NCBI GenBank assembly: GCA_035079385.1
Contig: JAVHKY010000082.1
Span: 372,001-436,000, forward strand
DNA from: Aspidiotus rigidus
Lineage: Eukaryota; Arthropoda; Insecta; Hemiptera; Diaspididae
Reading direction: 5' to 3'
Length of the DNA stretch: 64,000 bases
Shown here: positions 10,449-25,529 of the stretch, one piece after another
Layout of the letters: every line of letters starts with the position of its first letter
Numbering within the stretch: position 1 is the first letter of the stretch
Program-made: the position numbers and the translations under genes
Notes under the pieces: model-generated
What the model was told of the DNA's origin: nothing
The model's input: the letters and a program-made list of their open reading frames with translations, nothing else
Databases searched by the model: none

Positions 10449-11626
10449 GAAAAAATATGTAGAGAGCTTTTTTATAGGAAATTTTACAAGAAACAATTTT
10501 TGTTTGAACTTTTTTTCTCGAAAATCATTTGTTTGCGAATTAGAGCTAGAAAACTAAAATATACCTTCTTTGCGTCCCCCTGGAGGGAAAAGCTCCACTT
10601 GGAATGTTGGGGAAACTTGGGAAAAAATCATGAGAAAGTTCCTAACAACTTTTCCAAGTTTCGCTTCTGTACCATTTTTCTGTTTTTTGTGACTTTTAAA
10701 ATGGCTAATTTTACTGGACTACGCGCGATTCACGGTTTACATAATAACTAGTTTGCACCCATTAATAAAGCCTAATTAATATCAACAATGTTTTTCTGTC
10801 CATCCAATTTAATTGGAATTAGACGTTATTGTAGACAATAGATACATAACTACATACTTTTTTTTTTTTTTTACAATAACTGCATAATAGTCTATTCTTA
10901 ACGCTAACAGCAGACCTTTCAGGCCTCTCGTAGAACACAATGATTTTATTGTCCATAATAATTAAATCAATTTCGCCAGACGTAGAAGGTGCGGGTGAAT
11001 GCATCCTGAATTCAAAGGTAGTAGGCTATGGTAATTTTGTAAAGTGAAGGTATTTCAATCGTCGATAGCAAACGTTTTGTAATATACGCAACGTCAAAAA
11101 AATAATATTCGCGGCGCGGTTCGAGCGAGCTGGATTGGCGGGCGTGGCGGGGTTAATGCGGTCTGCACCGCAAGACGACCGGCATACCATGCCGACGTGT
11201 TTTGTGAAATTCAAATTGAACCGCCCGGTATCAATATTAATTATGCAAAAACTTTATGGTGGCCTTCATACGTTGAACCTACACCTATATTTACAATTCG
11301 ATTATCATTTAATGACGCGGTTTGAATTTCAGATTAATTGAAAATGATTGACACCGTAACCCTTAAAATACTTATTAAATAAATAGCGTTAATTAATTGA
11401 AAGAATGGAATAACAATTAATGGCGAATAATGATTAGGTATGTAAATGAGCAGCCTATAAAACGTACCGCTGTACACTACTACAGAGATTATACCATAAA
11501 TACGAGTAACTCGCCAGTCCGAACCGTGTTATGAACTTAAGCATCCGTCCGTACTCCGTACTCCGTCCGCCGCTGTCACCACACCACACCACACCACTGT
11601 ACTGCACTGTGAACTCAACTTCACTG

Positions 11627-11663
<37 letters not shown>

Positions 11664-12089
11664 TATTACGAGTACACGAGCATGACTCTGTATCACCTAT
11701 GCTTGTATTATACTCATGCAATCGTATTCTTCTCCCCGTCTCGCCACTCAACCTTTCTTTTTTCCCATTTCAATTTCAGACATTTATAAGCGCCCAAACT
11801 GTATAAATGTTACGCCTAATTCTTGAAATCGTAAATTCCGTGTAATCAGCAACCAAAACACCGATTACGTGAAATAGGCGAGACTACGAGTATTTATAAG
11901 TTTAATGAAATTGACGAAAAAATTTTCAACGAATACGTGATTCTGCGCAGACTTTTTCGGTTGATCTTACGCAATCGGTAAAGCTATTTTAGTGGATTTT
12001 ATAAAGGAAGAAAATATATTTTTTCCTTCAAAAATACGGAGATGATACCTGTAATCAAGCGAATGACTTCACATTATGTATTAAACTAT
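10449..12089. other. No gene recognised
   Basis: AT-rich sequence without convincing ORFs. It contains a T-run near 10858-10872, a GC-richer patch around 11105-11170 and the ATT microsatellite at 11628-11664. Confidence 0.4.
11628..11664. repeat. (ATT)n microsatellite
   Basis: About twelve perfect ATT units. They create a run of tyrosines in one frame that should not be taken as protein. Confidence 0.9.
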
Positions 12090-12250
12090 AGCGGTTGGTG
12101 CCGCGTCTGACCGCCAGCCGCGGGTTGAGTAGATATCTATGTTTTGTAGATATTTGAATTTTGAAGGCATCTTGCGTCTCACGGATCGCTTTGTTAGCTT
12201 TCTACATTTTTTAAAAATTTAGTACTGCTGATAATACTCCATTTTGACCA
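12090..12250 (-). mobile_element. Helitron 3'-end fragment
   Basis: TAGCGGTTGGTGCCGCGTCT, then a CCGCC tract and GTTGAGTAGATATCTATGTT, match the 3' part of the Helitron at 25530 in the same orientation. Similarity continues through the TTTAGTACTGCTGATAATAC stretch and fades near 12250. The 5' part is missing and the terminal CTAG has decayed. Confidence 0.6.
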
Positions 12251-14117
12251 ATGAAACTTGGGTTGAAGATGAAAAAAAGTGTGGATACACGCAATATAAA
12301 TTACAAACAACTTAAGCAAAAATGATGAAAACCAATAATTATAAAATCTAACCATCATCGAAGCAAGGCCAAAACAAAGCGACTGAACCCAACTACCAAC
12401 GAAACAGAGGGAATCACGACGAGGTGATGGAGCCAGCGAATCATCGAAATTTGAATCATTCTTGCAGACTAATTCACTCGGTCCCTCATCAGGAATATGT
12501 GAGCGTGCATTAGAAAACTGACCTAATCAGCAACAAGACGCCTCGCTGCTCGCTGTACCGGGAGGGTCGGCTTTTGACAAATAAAATTTCAAGTAGTCAC
12601 AAAATCAAAATAATTGTAGAATTGTAAAATTGTTTTCTACATTTTAGCCAACGCCAGAAATCACAAATGAAATCTCAAATTTTATAACAATAGAAACTGA
12701 AAAAGGACATAGGACATACATATACTCACAAAGTTGATAAAACAATTCAAAAATGTATTACCATTCATACATTGTTAATCCACATAACAATACTTCAAAG
12801 AAACAAAGTAGTTGAATTGCTTTGAGCTTGTTGATAACTTTGTGTAAAGGTGATGAACAGTAGTACACCTGATAGCAGTGTATCATTGTCATTAATATTG
12901 TTTCTCATGAAGAACCTGACAATTGTGAAAAGTGGATACATAGTGAATACCTGCACTGGGGGCGTAAAACAGTGAATAATGCTTCCTACAGTTGTACTAT
13001 AGAAAAACAATTTGTTCATATACTAAGTAGCAATCGAGCAGATTTTAGGCAAATGTTAAGATGGTGAATTGACATGATGTATGCATTAGTATATAGGTAA
13101 TACAGGTATATATTCAATTTCAAACTGTATCTTCTCAATGACTACAAACATAAAAAAATATTATTGGAACTCATAATGAGTAATGAGTGAGTGAGGTGTA
13201 AGTAGAGCACTAATTTTGAAAAAGGGGTTTTTCATATAAAAAAATATGGTAGGCCAATAGTATGCCAGATACTAAAACTATGCAACGCGATAAAACATCA
13301 TTTTTGTGACAAAATGGATCACTTGTACCACAGACTACTATATAATTGACAAGCCAATAAGCCCTCAAGAATCCGCAATATGTAGTAAGGAAAGGGCCAT
13401 AGCAATCAATAAGCGGTAAATAAATTGATGCAATATCTTAGTTCAATTTTAATTTCATACTTAAGAAATACAAAAATGGGATGTAAAATTATACCACCCC
13501 ATTATTTCAACAAACAAACACAATCAATACGCAAATTACAATGATAACACGCAAAGAATCAAAGATATCAAAAACTCGAATCTTATTTTTCTTCTACCCT
13601 TTGATGGGATAGGTTTTAAACAAAATACCTAAACGAATTCCTTTTCAACAAAACGAGTGAATGATTGGCTAATTTTGCGATGTAATTCTCTAATTTGGTT
13701 CATAACTCAGACAGGCAAACCCAGATTAGAAACTGGATAATACACTGCAACCAAATAATATAATTTTGATTATTAGGTAGGTATTCACCTACACAGCAGC
13801 GTTATCAAAGGTACCTAAACATTTTCTTCTATTTGCTTTCCATTGAATATGGGAACTACCTACAAACTCAAGATATTGAAACTAGTTGAAACACAAACTG
13901 CGCGCCAACTTCAATAATTCTGGTTTAGATAGTAGTATTCTTTACCATAGCCCATTCATCTTTTTTGTAACGAGATGAGGATGATACTAAAAACTGCAAA
14001 TAATGCTCACTCCTGTTAGTAATTTGGAAAGCTTCTTCTCTCATATACATTCTCAGCTAATGCTATCAGTAATTTATTTTGCTCACAAGAACTGCACCTA
14101 GATTGCTGAAGGAGTAA
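12251..14117. other. No gene recognised
   Basis: AT-rich sequence with only short random ORFs. The one recognised item is a PLE-terminal fragment at 13164-13237. Confidence 0.4.
13164..13237 (-). mobile_element. Fragment of PLE-type terminal repeat
   Basis: The stretch GGAACTCATAATGAGTAATG followed by GTAAGTAGAGCACTAATTTT and AAAAAGGGGTTTTTC matches the left part of the 242-bp insertion at 46924-47165. Only this part is present; the arm with the ribozyme core is not. Confidence 0.6.
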
Positions 14118-14855
14118 TCACTACCTATCACAAACTTGATTTTCCTGCTCAAAACCCAACATCAAAAGTAGGCCTAGTACCAAGTAAAAATTGAAATTGA
14201 ATGGCGGATTACAAAGCCAGGATATCACATTCACGATCCATGATCAATATTTAATCATTCTATTTCCTATATTTTATTTGTAATTTTTCATTTCATATTC
14301 CCATTGCGTTGTAAGATATTCCCTTTCATTTGTAGGTATTCAATTTCATTCATACAGTTTGAACCCATTTCAAGAATTCACATGACATCTTTTTGATTCT
14401 ATTTGTAAAAGTTAACACTCAACAATTAATAAGCAATAACCTAAAGTAGCCACTGTTAAGTACAAACTATGCTGATATTATACCCTTCCAACAATTGTCA
14501 TTTTTGACTCGTCATGAGGTAAGGATAATAAGTAACACAAAAAATTGTAAAATTGTAGAATTGAAATCCTAAACATATAATACTATCACAAACTTCATTC
14601 GTCTGCTCAAAACCCAACAATGTAATTATCATAGGTGCTACCTTTGTAGTCAACTTCAAAGTATGTCCTTAGAATTAGTAAGTATAAATTGAAATTCAAA
14701 ATTGAATCGCGGAGCACAAAGCAGGGATATCACATTCGAGATCCGTGATCGATTTTTTAATCATTCTGTTCCCTACGTTTTTATTCGCAATTATTCATTT
14801 CAGTCTTTCCAACACGTTGTAAGACATCTTGTTTCATTCGTATTCATTAATGGAA
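14118..14855 (+). repeat. Diverged tandem duplication (about 250-bp units)
   Basis: Two copies in direct orientation, at about 14118-14370 and 14578-14855. Both carry CTGCTCAAAACCCAAC, AAATTGAAATT, GATATCACATTC, TTTAATCATTCT and CGTTGTAAGA in the same order. No coding potential is evident. Confidence 0.6.
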
Positions 14856-15201
14856 AATAAATTTATGATTTGAACATTCCGTAAAATCAAATTTATTAAT
14901 ACGTTGATGAATGCACACACGCAAAGACACAAGAAACAACACAAAACAAGATATAGGTACAAACAAGATAGGCTATGAAACTCTTCTCGGCAGAAAATTA
15001 CTCCATCAGAATCAACAACGACAAAACGATGAACATTGAATAAGATTGAAACGCAAAACGCTTTAAGGCAATAACGCACAAAGAAATAAACAAGAGACAC
15101 GTCATGACACAGTACCAATAAAAATACCCACAACTTACTGCGTTGTGGACTACCATGCTGTGATGTCAGCATCTTAACTGAGACAAAAGAAGAAGAAGAA
15201 A

Positions 15202-15360
15202 AAAGTGATTACAATATGGTCGGTTCGCGCCTGCGCCGACCCTAATAGATGATTACAATACGGTCGGCTAGCGCCTGCGCCGACCCTAAAAAGTGATTAC
15301 AATACGTTCGGCTAGCGCCTCTGCTGACCCTAAAAAAGCAATTGCAATACAGTCGGCCTC
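15202..15360 (+). repeat. Tandem repeat, about 50-bp unit, four copies
   Basis: Units begin GTGATTACAATACGGTCGGC, continue TAGCGCCTGCGCCGACCCTA and end in a run of A. The third and fourth copies are progressively diverged. A further GGGTCGGCC word occurs at 15511. GC content is well above the surroundings. Confidence 0.8.
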
Positions 15361-17127
15361 TGGCTAGCGTTTGCGCTGGCGCCAACTCAAAAAACCGGTT
15401 TTGCCAGTTTTGTAAAATCAAAATATAACTCGAGTGTACTTGAAACCCCGTTTATCAACCGTGAGATATTTCTAGTGGTTGGGCATTTGACGGAGAATGT
15501 TTTTACTTTTAGGGTCGGCCCACATTACGTTATTGGGGTTTGAACCTACACTAGAGCGCGCTACTGAAAGGGTGAATCAGAGAATGTATATACGTTCATA
15601 CATTGATTTTCAATCAACTGTTATTTTTTCAATATATCATTTATTGCTACAATTTTTTTTTCGTACTCAATGTTGATGATACAGACTACAAAATTTACGC
15701 TTGTATTTGCTCTAAAAAACGATATCCTATTAATTGTGGTGCGTGAAATTTCTTTATTTAAAAAGCATTCAACGAAAGGGTGAATATCGTCAGGGCTACT
15801 AACTCCCCAACTCTAAGTTTAAATCCCAATAATACCTCAGTACAAAGATAGTCATCATGTAGGCAACACGAATACGCAACGCTTCTTTTTCTTTTTCTCC
15901 CTGAAGAAAGAAACGTGACTTTGCGCCGCCGTACAACAATGCACGCAAAGAACGCGTTTCCATTCATGTGGACCAAAATATTTTCTTTCTTTTTCTTTTC
16001 CTTCTACCGCTATATATATATATATATATATTTTTTTTTTTGAATTACAAAATTGTTTGTTCGCGAAACAATGTATCAGCAAAGCATCATTATTCGGAGT
16101 GCAAGCGCGAAAGAGTCGCGCTCTACAATTTCAATGGTGTGGAAAAAAAGAACTTGATCATTTTCCGAAAGTCTTCAAACCAAGATGAAAATGGTCTCAT
16201 TTGAAAGACGATTTAAAGACTAATCAAATTTATTCTCTTCAATTTTTTAATTAAAGCTTTCGTTCCCAAGATATTTCGAGATTAGTTAACACGTAGTTAA
16301 ATGGGAAATTGTACATGGTCTCGTCTATAAGAGAGTCGACAGTAGCGCGCGATCGCTACCAGCACTCCGAATAGAGAAGCCTCCTTATAATTTATACTTC
16401 ATTAATGAGCGTTAATTTGTCAAATTCAATCAGTAATGCAGAGCAGAAAAAGAAAACTATATGTATTTTACAATATAAGAGAAAGAGAGAGGCCAAAAAA
16501 TAATAACGAAAGTAAGGGAGAAAATCGGATTCAAAAAAGAATAAGACAGAAGTTGAAATGCAGCGAAAGGAAAGAGAGAAGAGAAAAATGGAATTAGAAA
16601 TGAGGCGTAAAATTGCTTGAAAAACCGCACGTGATAAAAGTTGAAGTTAACAGTTTGAAAATTACGTACATCCTTTTAACTAAAAAGAAATCACGGAGCT
16701 CCCTTCACGTCTTCTTGTTTTTCACGACAACGTGCGAGCGCTTACACGATACGCCACTGCTGCTGCTTTTGCGGTCGCGACGCAGGGTAGGGTAATGGAG
16801 CGGTACGGTTTGGTATGCTGGCCTGTACAAGGAGTCGTACGACCCTCGTACTAATGCTAAAGCCGTTACGCTGTTGTGTACGTACATACACATACACGTG
16901 TGTATTGCTGCAGTATGCGTGTATGCCCGGGCGTCGGGCTACACCGCGCCGAGAAACGAAGAATTCGCTTCAACCGTGGAAGCCGCAGAGAAAGAGCCGT
17001 GTCGCAACCCTTATTGACAACGAACGACTGAGAGGGAGTGAGTATTATGGTATAGATCACAGTATAAATGCTAAAGAACTGCTATATCTAAATAGTGGTC
17101 CCCGCGTACTGCGTACAGTCGCCGTAC
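15361..17127. other. No gene recognised; CpG-richer stretch
   Basis: There is a TA microsatellite (16012-16030), a purine-rich tract (16440-16610) and a CpG-rich part (16690-17030). Overlapping ORFs on both strands at 16700-17190 show no family resemblance. Confidence 0.35.
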
Positions 17128-17598
17128 ATGCATTCTTTTCTCGCCACCCAGTCGCAACTCAACGAATTCCAAAACACCCTACAGGATTATAGCCTCATCG
17201 TACCCGTCGTTCATTATCAGAAAATTTTCGAGCCCAAGCCGCTCACCATGCAGTTTTCCATAGCGGTCGGCAACCAAATTGCGAAAGAGCTGAACGCCAC
17301 CACTACTATGTACTGCGTGGAAATTTCTAAAATACTACCTACACTAGTATCCTACTCGTATATTATAAAACATATTTTGTTTACTTTACTGTCGAACGTG
17401 GTGTCGATGGCTAGCCACCAGGGTGCGCTCACTCGGTCCTACGTGTCGACAGCAAGGGTGCTATCGGCTATCATTCAGCTTAACATCGATGCGGGGAATA
17501 TTATTTTCAGAAAATTTTTATTATTATCAAAATTCGTATGTCATTATATATCACTCTGCTATTTTGTGATCGAAACTTTGAAATTGAAAGAGGACTGA
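17128..17598 (+). CDS. Unrecognised ORF, 156 aa
   Basis: Open frame from ATG at 17128; the same frame extends back to a GTG at 17095. The first half has protein-like composition (MHSFLATQSQLNEFQNTLQD, then YQKIFEPKPLTMQFSIAVGN). The second half is more hydrophobic and AT-biased and ends in a lysine-rich tail. A length above 150 codons is unusual by chance in this sequence, and the first half could be an exon running into intron after about 17320, where GTGGAAAT follows TACTGC. I do not recognise the family, and no splice partners were identified. Confidence 0.3.
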   Translation: MHSFLATQSQLNEFQNTLQDYSLIVPVVHYQKIFEPKPLTMQFSIAVGNQIAKELNATTTMYCVEISKILPTLVSYSYIIKHILFTLLSNVVSMASHQGALTRSYVSTARVLSAIIQLNIDAGNIIFRKFLLLSKFVCHYISLCYFVIETLKLKED

Positions 17599-18550
17599 AC
17601 TGAGAAACAATTAAGATTCATTTTTCAGCCAAAATAACGAAACAAAATTAAAAATTATTCGATAGGATAATGTCGGAAGATGTAAATGGGTATCATTGAT
17701 TTGTGATCGTATCTAGCTTCGGTTTTCCGTGTACCAGTACCTACTTTATGAAATTTGGAACGAAATGGACTGAGTTTTTTGTGATAACAAAATGTCGATA
17801 CCTTCGATCTTTCCAAGCGAAATTTTACTCCCTTGAGAAATACACGGGGAGCAAAGATCAGTATGAAATTAAACAAAAATTTAAAAGGATTAAGGGCAAA
17901 AAAGTTTATTTTTATAATGTGTGAGGTAATCAGCTTCCAAAATTGAACTTTTAACCCCTCAATTCTTTCTCAATTTTAATTAATACCATATGATCGGTTT
18001 GCTTCCTATGTTTTCTTATGGGGAGCAAATTTGCGATTGGAAATATTTTGGGTACTTTTGCTACTGTAATCACACTGGAATCGATATTTTGTTATCGCGA
18101 GAAACTCAGTCTATAGGATCAGCGAGAAGTTGAATTTATAATTTCCTGAGAAAACCAATACGAAATAAACGGCCTGGTTTTGTGTTTTCTGTTGTGGATG
18201 AAGTCAATCGGATGAAAAGACTAACAAGCGCAAGTGAACCATTACTCATTAACAGGAGAAAGAGGTTGAAAATAGTACCCAAGTACGGTAGGTTGATGTG
18301 TTCTTGATCGATTGCAGAAATAGAATCGTGATTCAAATTATGAATACAGAACGTGATTTTCGATCGCATCAAGTGATACCTGCTCTTACTTATTTATCAA
18401 TCCAAGTGTCCCATACTGGTAGATGAATCTTCCTTATAGTTAGACTATTTTGTAGGTCCTGTTTTGGTCCGCAAGTATTTGAATGCTCGAAATCGAAGGA
18501 AAAACTAGCCTGTGGGATTTATTTCACACACATAGAAATGATGAAGACTT
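17598..18550. repeat. Dispersed repeat family C, copy 1
   Basis: Shares ordered blocks with 20270-20970 and 52105-52565, including GAGAAACAAT..., ATGAAATTTGGAA, GATCGATTG and ATTATGAATACAGAACGTGA. The copies are roughly 70-80 % alike by eye. No ORF or clear terminus is seen, so the class is unknown. Confidence 0.5.
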
Positions 18551-19907
18551 ATTGCTGCGCGTTTAGTATTCAATACTGATTTTTTAGGAGGCATTACCCA
18601 TTTTCAGTAATGAGTCCCTAAAATTCCACGCGATGAGATAATTCGTGAATGTTTACCAAGAAATTACTAATGTCTACTGAAAATAAGAGACTCAGTGCTG
18701 AAAGTGAACGCAATCATTCGATTGTCGAATCATTACCCATAATCCAGTACTGGGTACACCATTTAGAGTACTATCTACTACAATTTATGAAACGGTTCTC
18801 CACTTATTCGGGGCCCATTCCTGAATAAACTGTGGGTAACAATTACCATATGTTGGGTACTGATTGCACAGTTCTAAAAGTATTTTCGGGAATTATTGCT
18901 GCAAATTGTACAATGATTCACTTTATTGACGGGACTCGTTCTCACACTAATTGTGTACTCATTGCTGAGAGTGGTTTCAGTAATGATTGCTACACGTTCT
19001 GCAATTATTCTCTCACTGCAGGCTACTGATTCTCCTTTTTATGGGACTGGTTCCCGAACGATAAACTAAATGTTTTGATCTGCATGTTGGGGAATGATTA
19101 GCCAACGTTGGGAAACGGCTACTTAATTTTCAGTACTGACAGCGTTCCAATCAGCACTGCGTACTGTTGTGCGCAGGACATGCTGTCGTAAATATTATCA
19201 AAATCAGCGTTTTCGCGCGAACATTGTTATTAATATCAACTCGTTGACAAATTCGTAAAATACCTACTACAAAATGATCCAAATTATTGTGGATCATACG
19301 TGTACATGAATCGCAGGAAAAAATCTGATCTAATTACAGTGTGTCTACCGGTCATGAAAGTCATGGAAAAGTCATGAATTCATATTCTATTCAATTAATT
19401 TTTCCCAAAAAATTAAAAATTCTCTTTAATTGCGTCGTGACCGAAATAAATCATCTCTTGAAAAAAGTATTCTTCGTGAAAAAATTCATGGAAAAGGTAT
19501 AAATTTGGCAAATTTGAATTTGTTAGACACGCTGAAATATACTGAACGTACTTCCATCGATCCTTAATTTTGTGAACAAACCATGACTTCCTCTGACAAA
19601 GGCTATTTGTTAATCTCAAATTTACACAATCAAAATCAAATTAATTAATCTAGCCTGAGAATTTACAATTTTCCTCGCAATTAATTTCAAATTCATCCTA
19701 TACTTAATCAGTTTTTCCTATATAGCACAGTCTCATTTGTAAATTATTGTTGTCGAGATAAAAACGAGCGTGAAGCCGTCACAAATAAATATACTCGAAT
19801 GTAATTAAGAAGCAAATTACTAAACACAATTCAATCCAATCACCGTTAAAATTTACGAAGTTTTAATCGTGCGCTTCAATATCAAAATTCTATCAAAATC
19901 ATCGTTA
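18551..19907. other. No gene recognised
   Basis: AT-rich; 18551-19150 has a cryptically repetitive texture with recurring AATGATT, TACTGATT and GAGTCCC words. The ORFs at 18832-19029 and 19413-19619 look random. Confidence 0.35.
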
Positions 19908-20050
19908 GGTCCCCGTAGGTTAGTGGTTAGGGTCGTTAGGAAAATAGGTACTACGATACCGGAGACCCGGGTTCGAATCTTCCTTCGGTCATGAGAGGAT
20001 CGAATACTGGTAATGTGTGACATTTTTTTTCCTCCTTTTTGATATTATTT
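19908..20050 (+). mobile_element. tRNA-derived SINE
   Basis: The head resembles a tRNA-Asp-like promoter: A-box-like GTTAGTGGTTAGGGTCG (about 19919-19935) and B-box-like GGAGACCCGGGTTCGAATC (about 19962-19981). The A-B spacing and body do not fold as a normal cloverleaf. A T-rich tract follows. It is called a SINE head rather than a tRNA gene; the body length is uncertain. Confidence 0.6.
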
Positions 20051-20269
20051 TTATTCATACTAGGTAAACAATTTAATATTAATCTTAATTAATATTAGAT
20101 AATTGAAAAAAAATGAAAAAAAAAAAAAATGAAAACGATAGATAAATTGTAGTGAATAAGTTCAGCAACCAATATTCAATGTTCAGCAATGAGTCCCCAA
20201 CTTTTCAGTAGTAGCTACTGATTAACACAGGCACGTAGGTGAACTAATCAACAACGTTTGTGAACTATT

Positions 20270-20970
20270 CAACAATTTGTGAATTATGGAATTTCAAATT
20301 ATTTTGTGGGTCCTTACGTTTTGGTTCTCAGGAACTCGAATGCTCTAAATCAAAAGAGAAACAATGAGATTTAATCTACAAATCCCGAAAGTAAATAGAA
20401 AAATATCTGAGTACCAGTAGTTCGATGTGTTTTTGATCAATTGCGTAAATACAATAATATGTAGAATCGTGGTTCGAATTATGAATACAGAACGTGATCT
20501 TTGATTGTTTGAAATGATACTCGTATCTACGCTTAATTCCCGTAACAACTCGAATATAAGCCGCCCACGAATATAAGCCGCACCCAAGATTTTGAGACAA
20601 AATATTTTTTTTTACTCGAATATAAGCCGCAAACTATGTATCAATAATGGTAAATAGAATGACTTTTTTGGGGGTTATTTTTGCGTGAAAATCTCTCTCT
20701 GAAGTGACAAAAACTCTTATTCACGTGAAATTTCTTATAAATTTACTATTTAAGTATACCAAAATGAAAAAAAAAAAAAAAAAATGATAATACGTAGGTA
20801 TCTACCGACCACCCGAACTACCTACGGTATCATTTTTCTCAATTTTTTTTGAAATTCGAATATAAGCCGCACCCCACATTTTTACTCTTCAATTTCTGAA
20901 AAAAAGTGCGGCTTATATTCGAGTTTTTACGGTAATTTACTTATCAATATCAATCGAAGTATCCAGTTCC
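20270..20970. repeat. Dispersed repeat family C, copy 2, split by a MITE
   Basis: Matches copy 1 in two blocks (about 20300-20533 and 20933-20970) separated exactly by the TIR element at 20540-20932. The GAATGCTCTAAATC, ATTATGAATACAGAACGTGA and ATCAATATCAATCGAAGTAT stretches correspond to those at 18481-18495, 18336-18355 and 18395-18410. Confidence 0.5.
20540..20932. mobile_element. MITE with 25-bp TIRs (AATATAAGCCGC type)
   Basis: Left end CCGTAACAACTCGAATATAA followed by GCCGC; the right end is its inverse (20908-20932). Internal copies of CGAATATAAGCCGCAC occur at 20568-20581, 20616-20632 and 20857-20873. TAATT flanks both sides (20534-20538, 20933-20937) and may be the target duplication. 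A related outer element occurs at 37427. No transposase is present. Confidence 0.75.
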
Positions 20971-23153
<2,183 letters not shown>

Positions 23154-23272
23154 CCGTAGGCCGCCATAGTTGGATCATAATGGTAATATCCAGGAGTTGT
23201 TTGCAGACCAGTGCTGGTCCACGCCGCCATTTCAGCACCATTCGTTCCATCTTTCATTCCGTACGGACTTCC
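23154..23272 (-). CDS. Iroquois homeobox gene (araucan/caupolican-like), internal exon
   Basis: Minus-strand exon of 119 bp between an acceptor ending TTTGTGCAG (read on the minus strand, just above 23272) and a donor GTGAGT (23153-23148). It is entered in phase 0 and left two bases into a glycine codon. The product reads GSPYGMKDGTNGAEMAAWTS, then TGLQTTPGYYHYDPTMAAYG. This matches the segment just before the homeodomain of insect Araucan/Caupolican (NPYxLKDxxxGAEMxAW...YxYDPxLAAYG). Iroquois proteins are TALE-class nuclear transcription factors patterning body wall, eye and wing. The homeodomain exon should follow at lower coordinates but was not found. Confidence 0.85.
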
Positions 23273-25529
23273 CTGCACAAAGAGAGAAGAGTAATGACGA
23301 TTCGAAAAATCTGACGAGGGAGAGCAAGTTTTCATTACTATCCCGTCATCCTGCACACAATATTGGTAAACGTCTTATCGTTTGATTTTCTCTTTTATTT
23401 GCGCACGAACTTCTACAGAATCGATCAAATTTCAGCACATATATTGATGAAGTTGTCTCTCTTCAAAATGAAGCGCGATTGTCCAATTAGAATGCGTCAG
23501 CGTCAGTATGAGAATCAAACAAACTAGCATGAGTGTTGTTTGGATTGATGATTGAATGCGCGGATAGAAATTCGTGCGAAAGGTGGTGGAGATTAAAATG
23601 AACTTTCATGTCATCCTCTTTTACTGTATGAAAAATTTGCGATGATTACTGACCATCGTCATAAAATACTTAAAATCTCAATTTGATGTTTCTTTGTGAT
23701 CGTGCGAATGCATTGGGGCCTGGAAAATTTGTTACAGCGAAGAAAATACAATACACAAAAGTCTAATTGAAGAGCAAGGGAGACTTAATCAAAGAAAACA
23801 AAATAAAGCTAAAAGAGATGAATGAGAGAAGCATATCACACAATAACAACATGGAGAGAGAAATCTTGTGTTTTTTTCGAGTACCTATGTATCTAATATA
23901 CAAGATTAGATAACTCGATTTTTATTCATTTTTATAACAAATTTTAGCCCTCGTAAGTTCGACTCGACAACTTTTTGTATATTTGCTGGTGCGTATAGTG
24001 CATTGTTGTGTTCAAACATCAGAGAAGGAATAAAAACCGGTCGTTTTATTCGATAAATCCAGAGAGATTATTTAAATTTCACGTATAGTAGAATAAAAAT
24101 TGTAGCGTATAATTTATTTTCGGATGAGTTGAATTGTAGATTTCAAGTAGAGAGATATTTTTTTACAAAATGATAGTCGATAGAAATATATCTGTTGGCA
24201 ATGAATAATATAGGCGTCATTTAACAAATCCATCAAAATTGAGTAATCATACATCTCAGGCAGACATTTCCTCCAAAACTAAAGTAAGACGAGGAAGTTT
24301 TTTGTATTTTTCTGGTATGCAAAATACATTCAAAGAAAAATGTGCAATCTTATTCATATTCTGATGTGACGAGAAAAGATTTTTTTCAAAAAAGAGAGTA
24401 ATTTAAACAGATGAGCAGCGTTCTTACACCAAGACATACGAGTAGAAGGTAAATACTTTATATAGTTTCGGTCTCCGATTGTCTCGAAATAAACCGCAAA
24501 TGACTGTTGACGATTGTAGTAAATATGTAATTACAGAAATCGAAAACAAATGCGCATACCAAGGATTTAGTGGAATACACAAAAAGATATGTATAATAAT
24601 AAAATACGAACTAAAACACTAAATTATACACGTATAGAGATACGTAATACACGTAATTCAACGTATACGACTCTCAACGTACCTACGACTCGTACGATCA
24701 GAGAAATCAATCTAACAAATATCTTCGCAAATCATGACAGGCATCAATGGCCTTATCACAGATGATTCATAAAATGACACATCAAGATTATCCTTACACT
24801 TACTATATTCGTAATTGATAGACTTTGCCACAACAATAAGAGGAATAGTACAGCTTGTAACAAATTCAGATAAGTCCGGAACTAGATGCTTTATTGCCGA
24901 AAGTTTAGTCAGATGACTAGAGAATAACACCACAACGGAATAAAATAAGATAAAAAGAAGAAGTAAAAAACGGATAAATAAAATAAAGTCAAACTATATA
25001 AATCTAAGAAAATAAAATTGGTCAAAAATAATAATAAATTTTGTCGAAGAGGAAGAGAACAATGAGATAGAACAAAGGTAAATTTGGTCAAGTTCCGAAG
25101 ACTATTGTTCGACCGATTTTGATAGATGTGGCGTCCATCACCATCAGGAGAGAACTGAATGAAACCGTTGAAACTGGTAAGGAGGTGAAAGAAAGTTGAA
25201 CGAGAGGATTGTTCTGTCGGTACACGAATCTAGCACGAATCATGATCTATATAATTATTGTCGCTGCAGACTGTGTATACTGTTGTATATTACGAAGCAT
25301 GCTATCCCAGAAGAACAGCAGTGAAGGGCTTCCAGTCTATAGCTATTTGAGTGGTTTGTAGGGTAATATGTGAGTGCGCTAGTGTTGCACAGGGAGCTAT
25401 GTTATCGCAATAGGCTCGTAGCCTGAACACTAGGGAATAATGAATTAATTTAGGTAAAGACAAAGAAGTGGAAGTTCAGGTTAATACTTCTGAGATAATT
25501 TTAAATCACCTAAGTTTTATATTTTAACT

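Noticed and set aside
19908..19990. Functional tRNA-Asp gene
   Set aside because: Promoter boxes are present but the arms do not form a cloverleaf and a SINE-like T-rich body follows.
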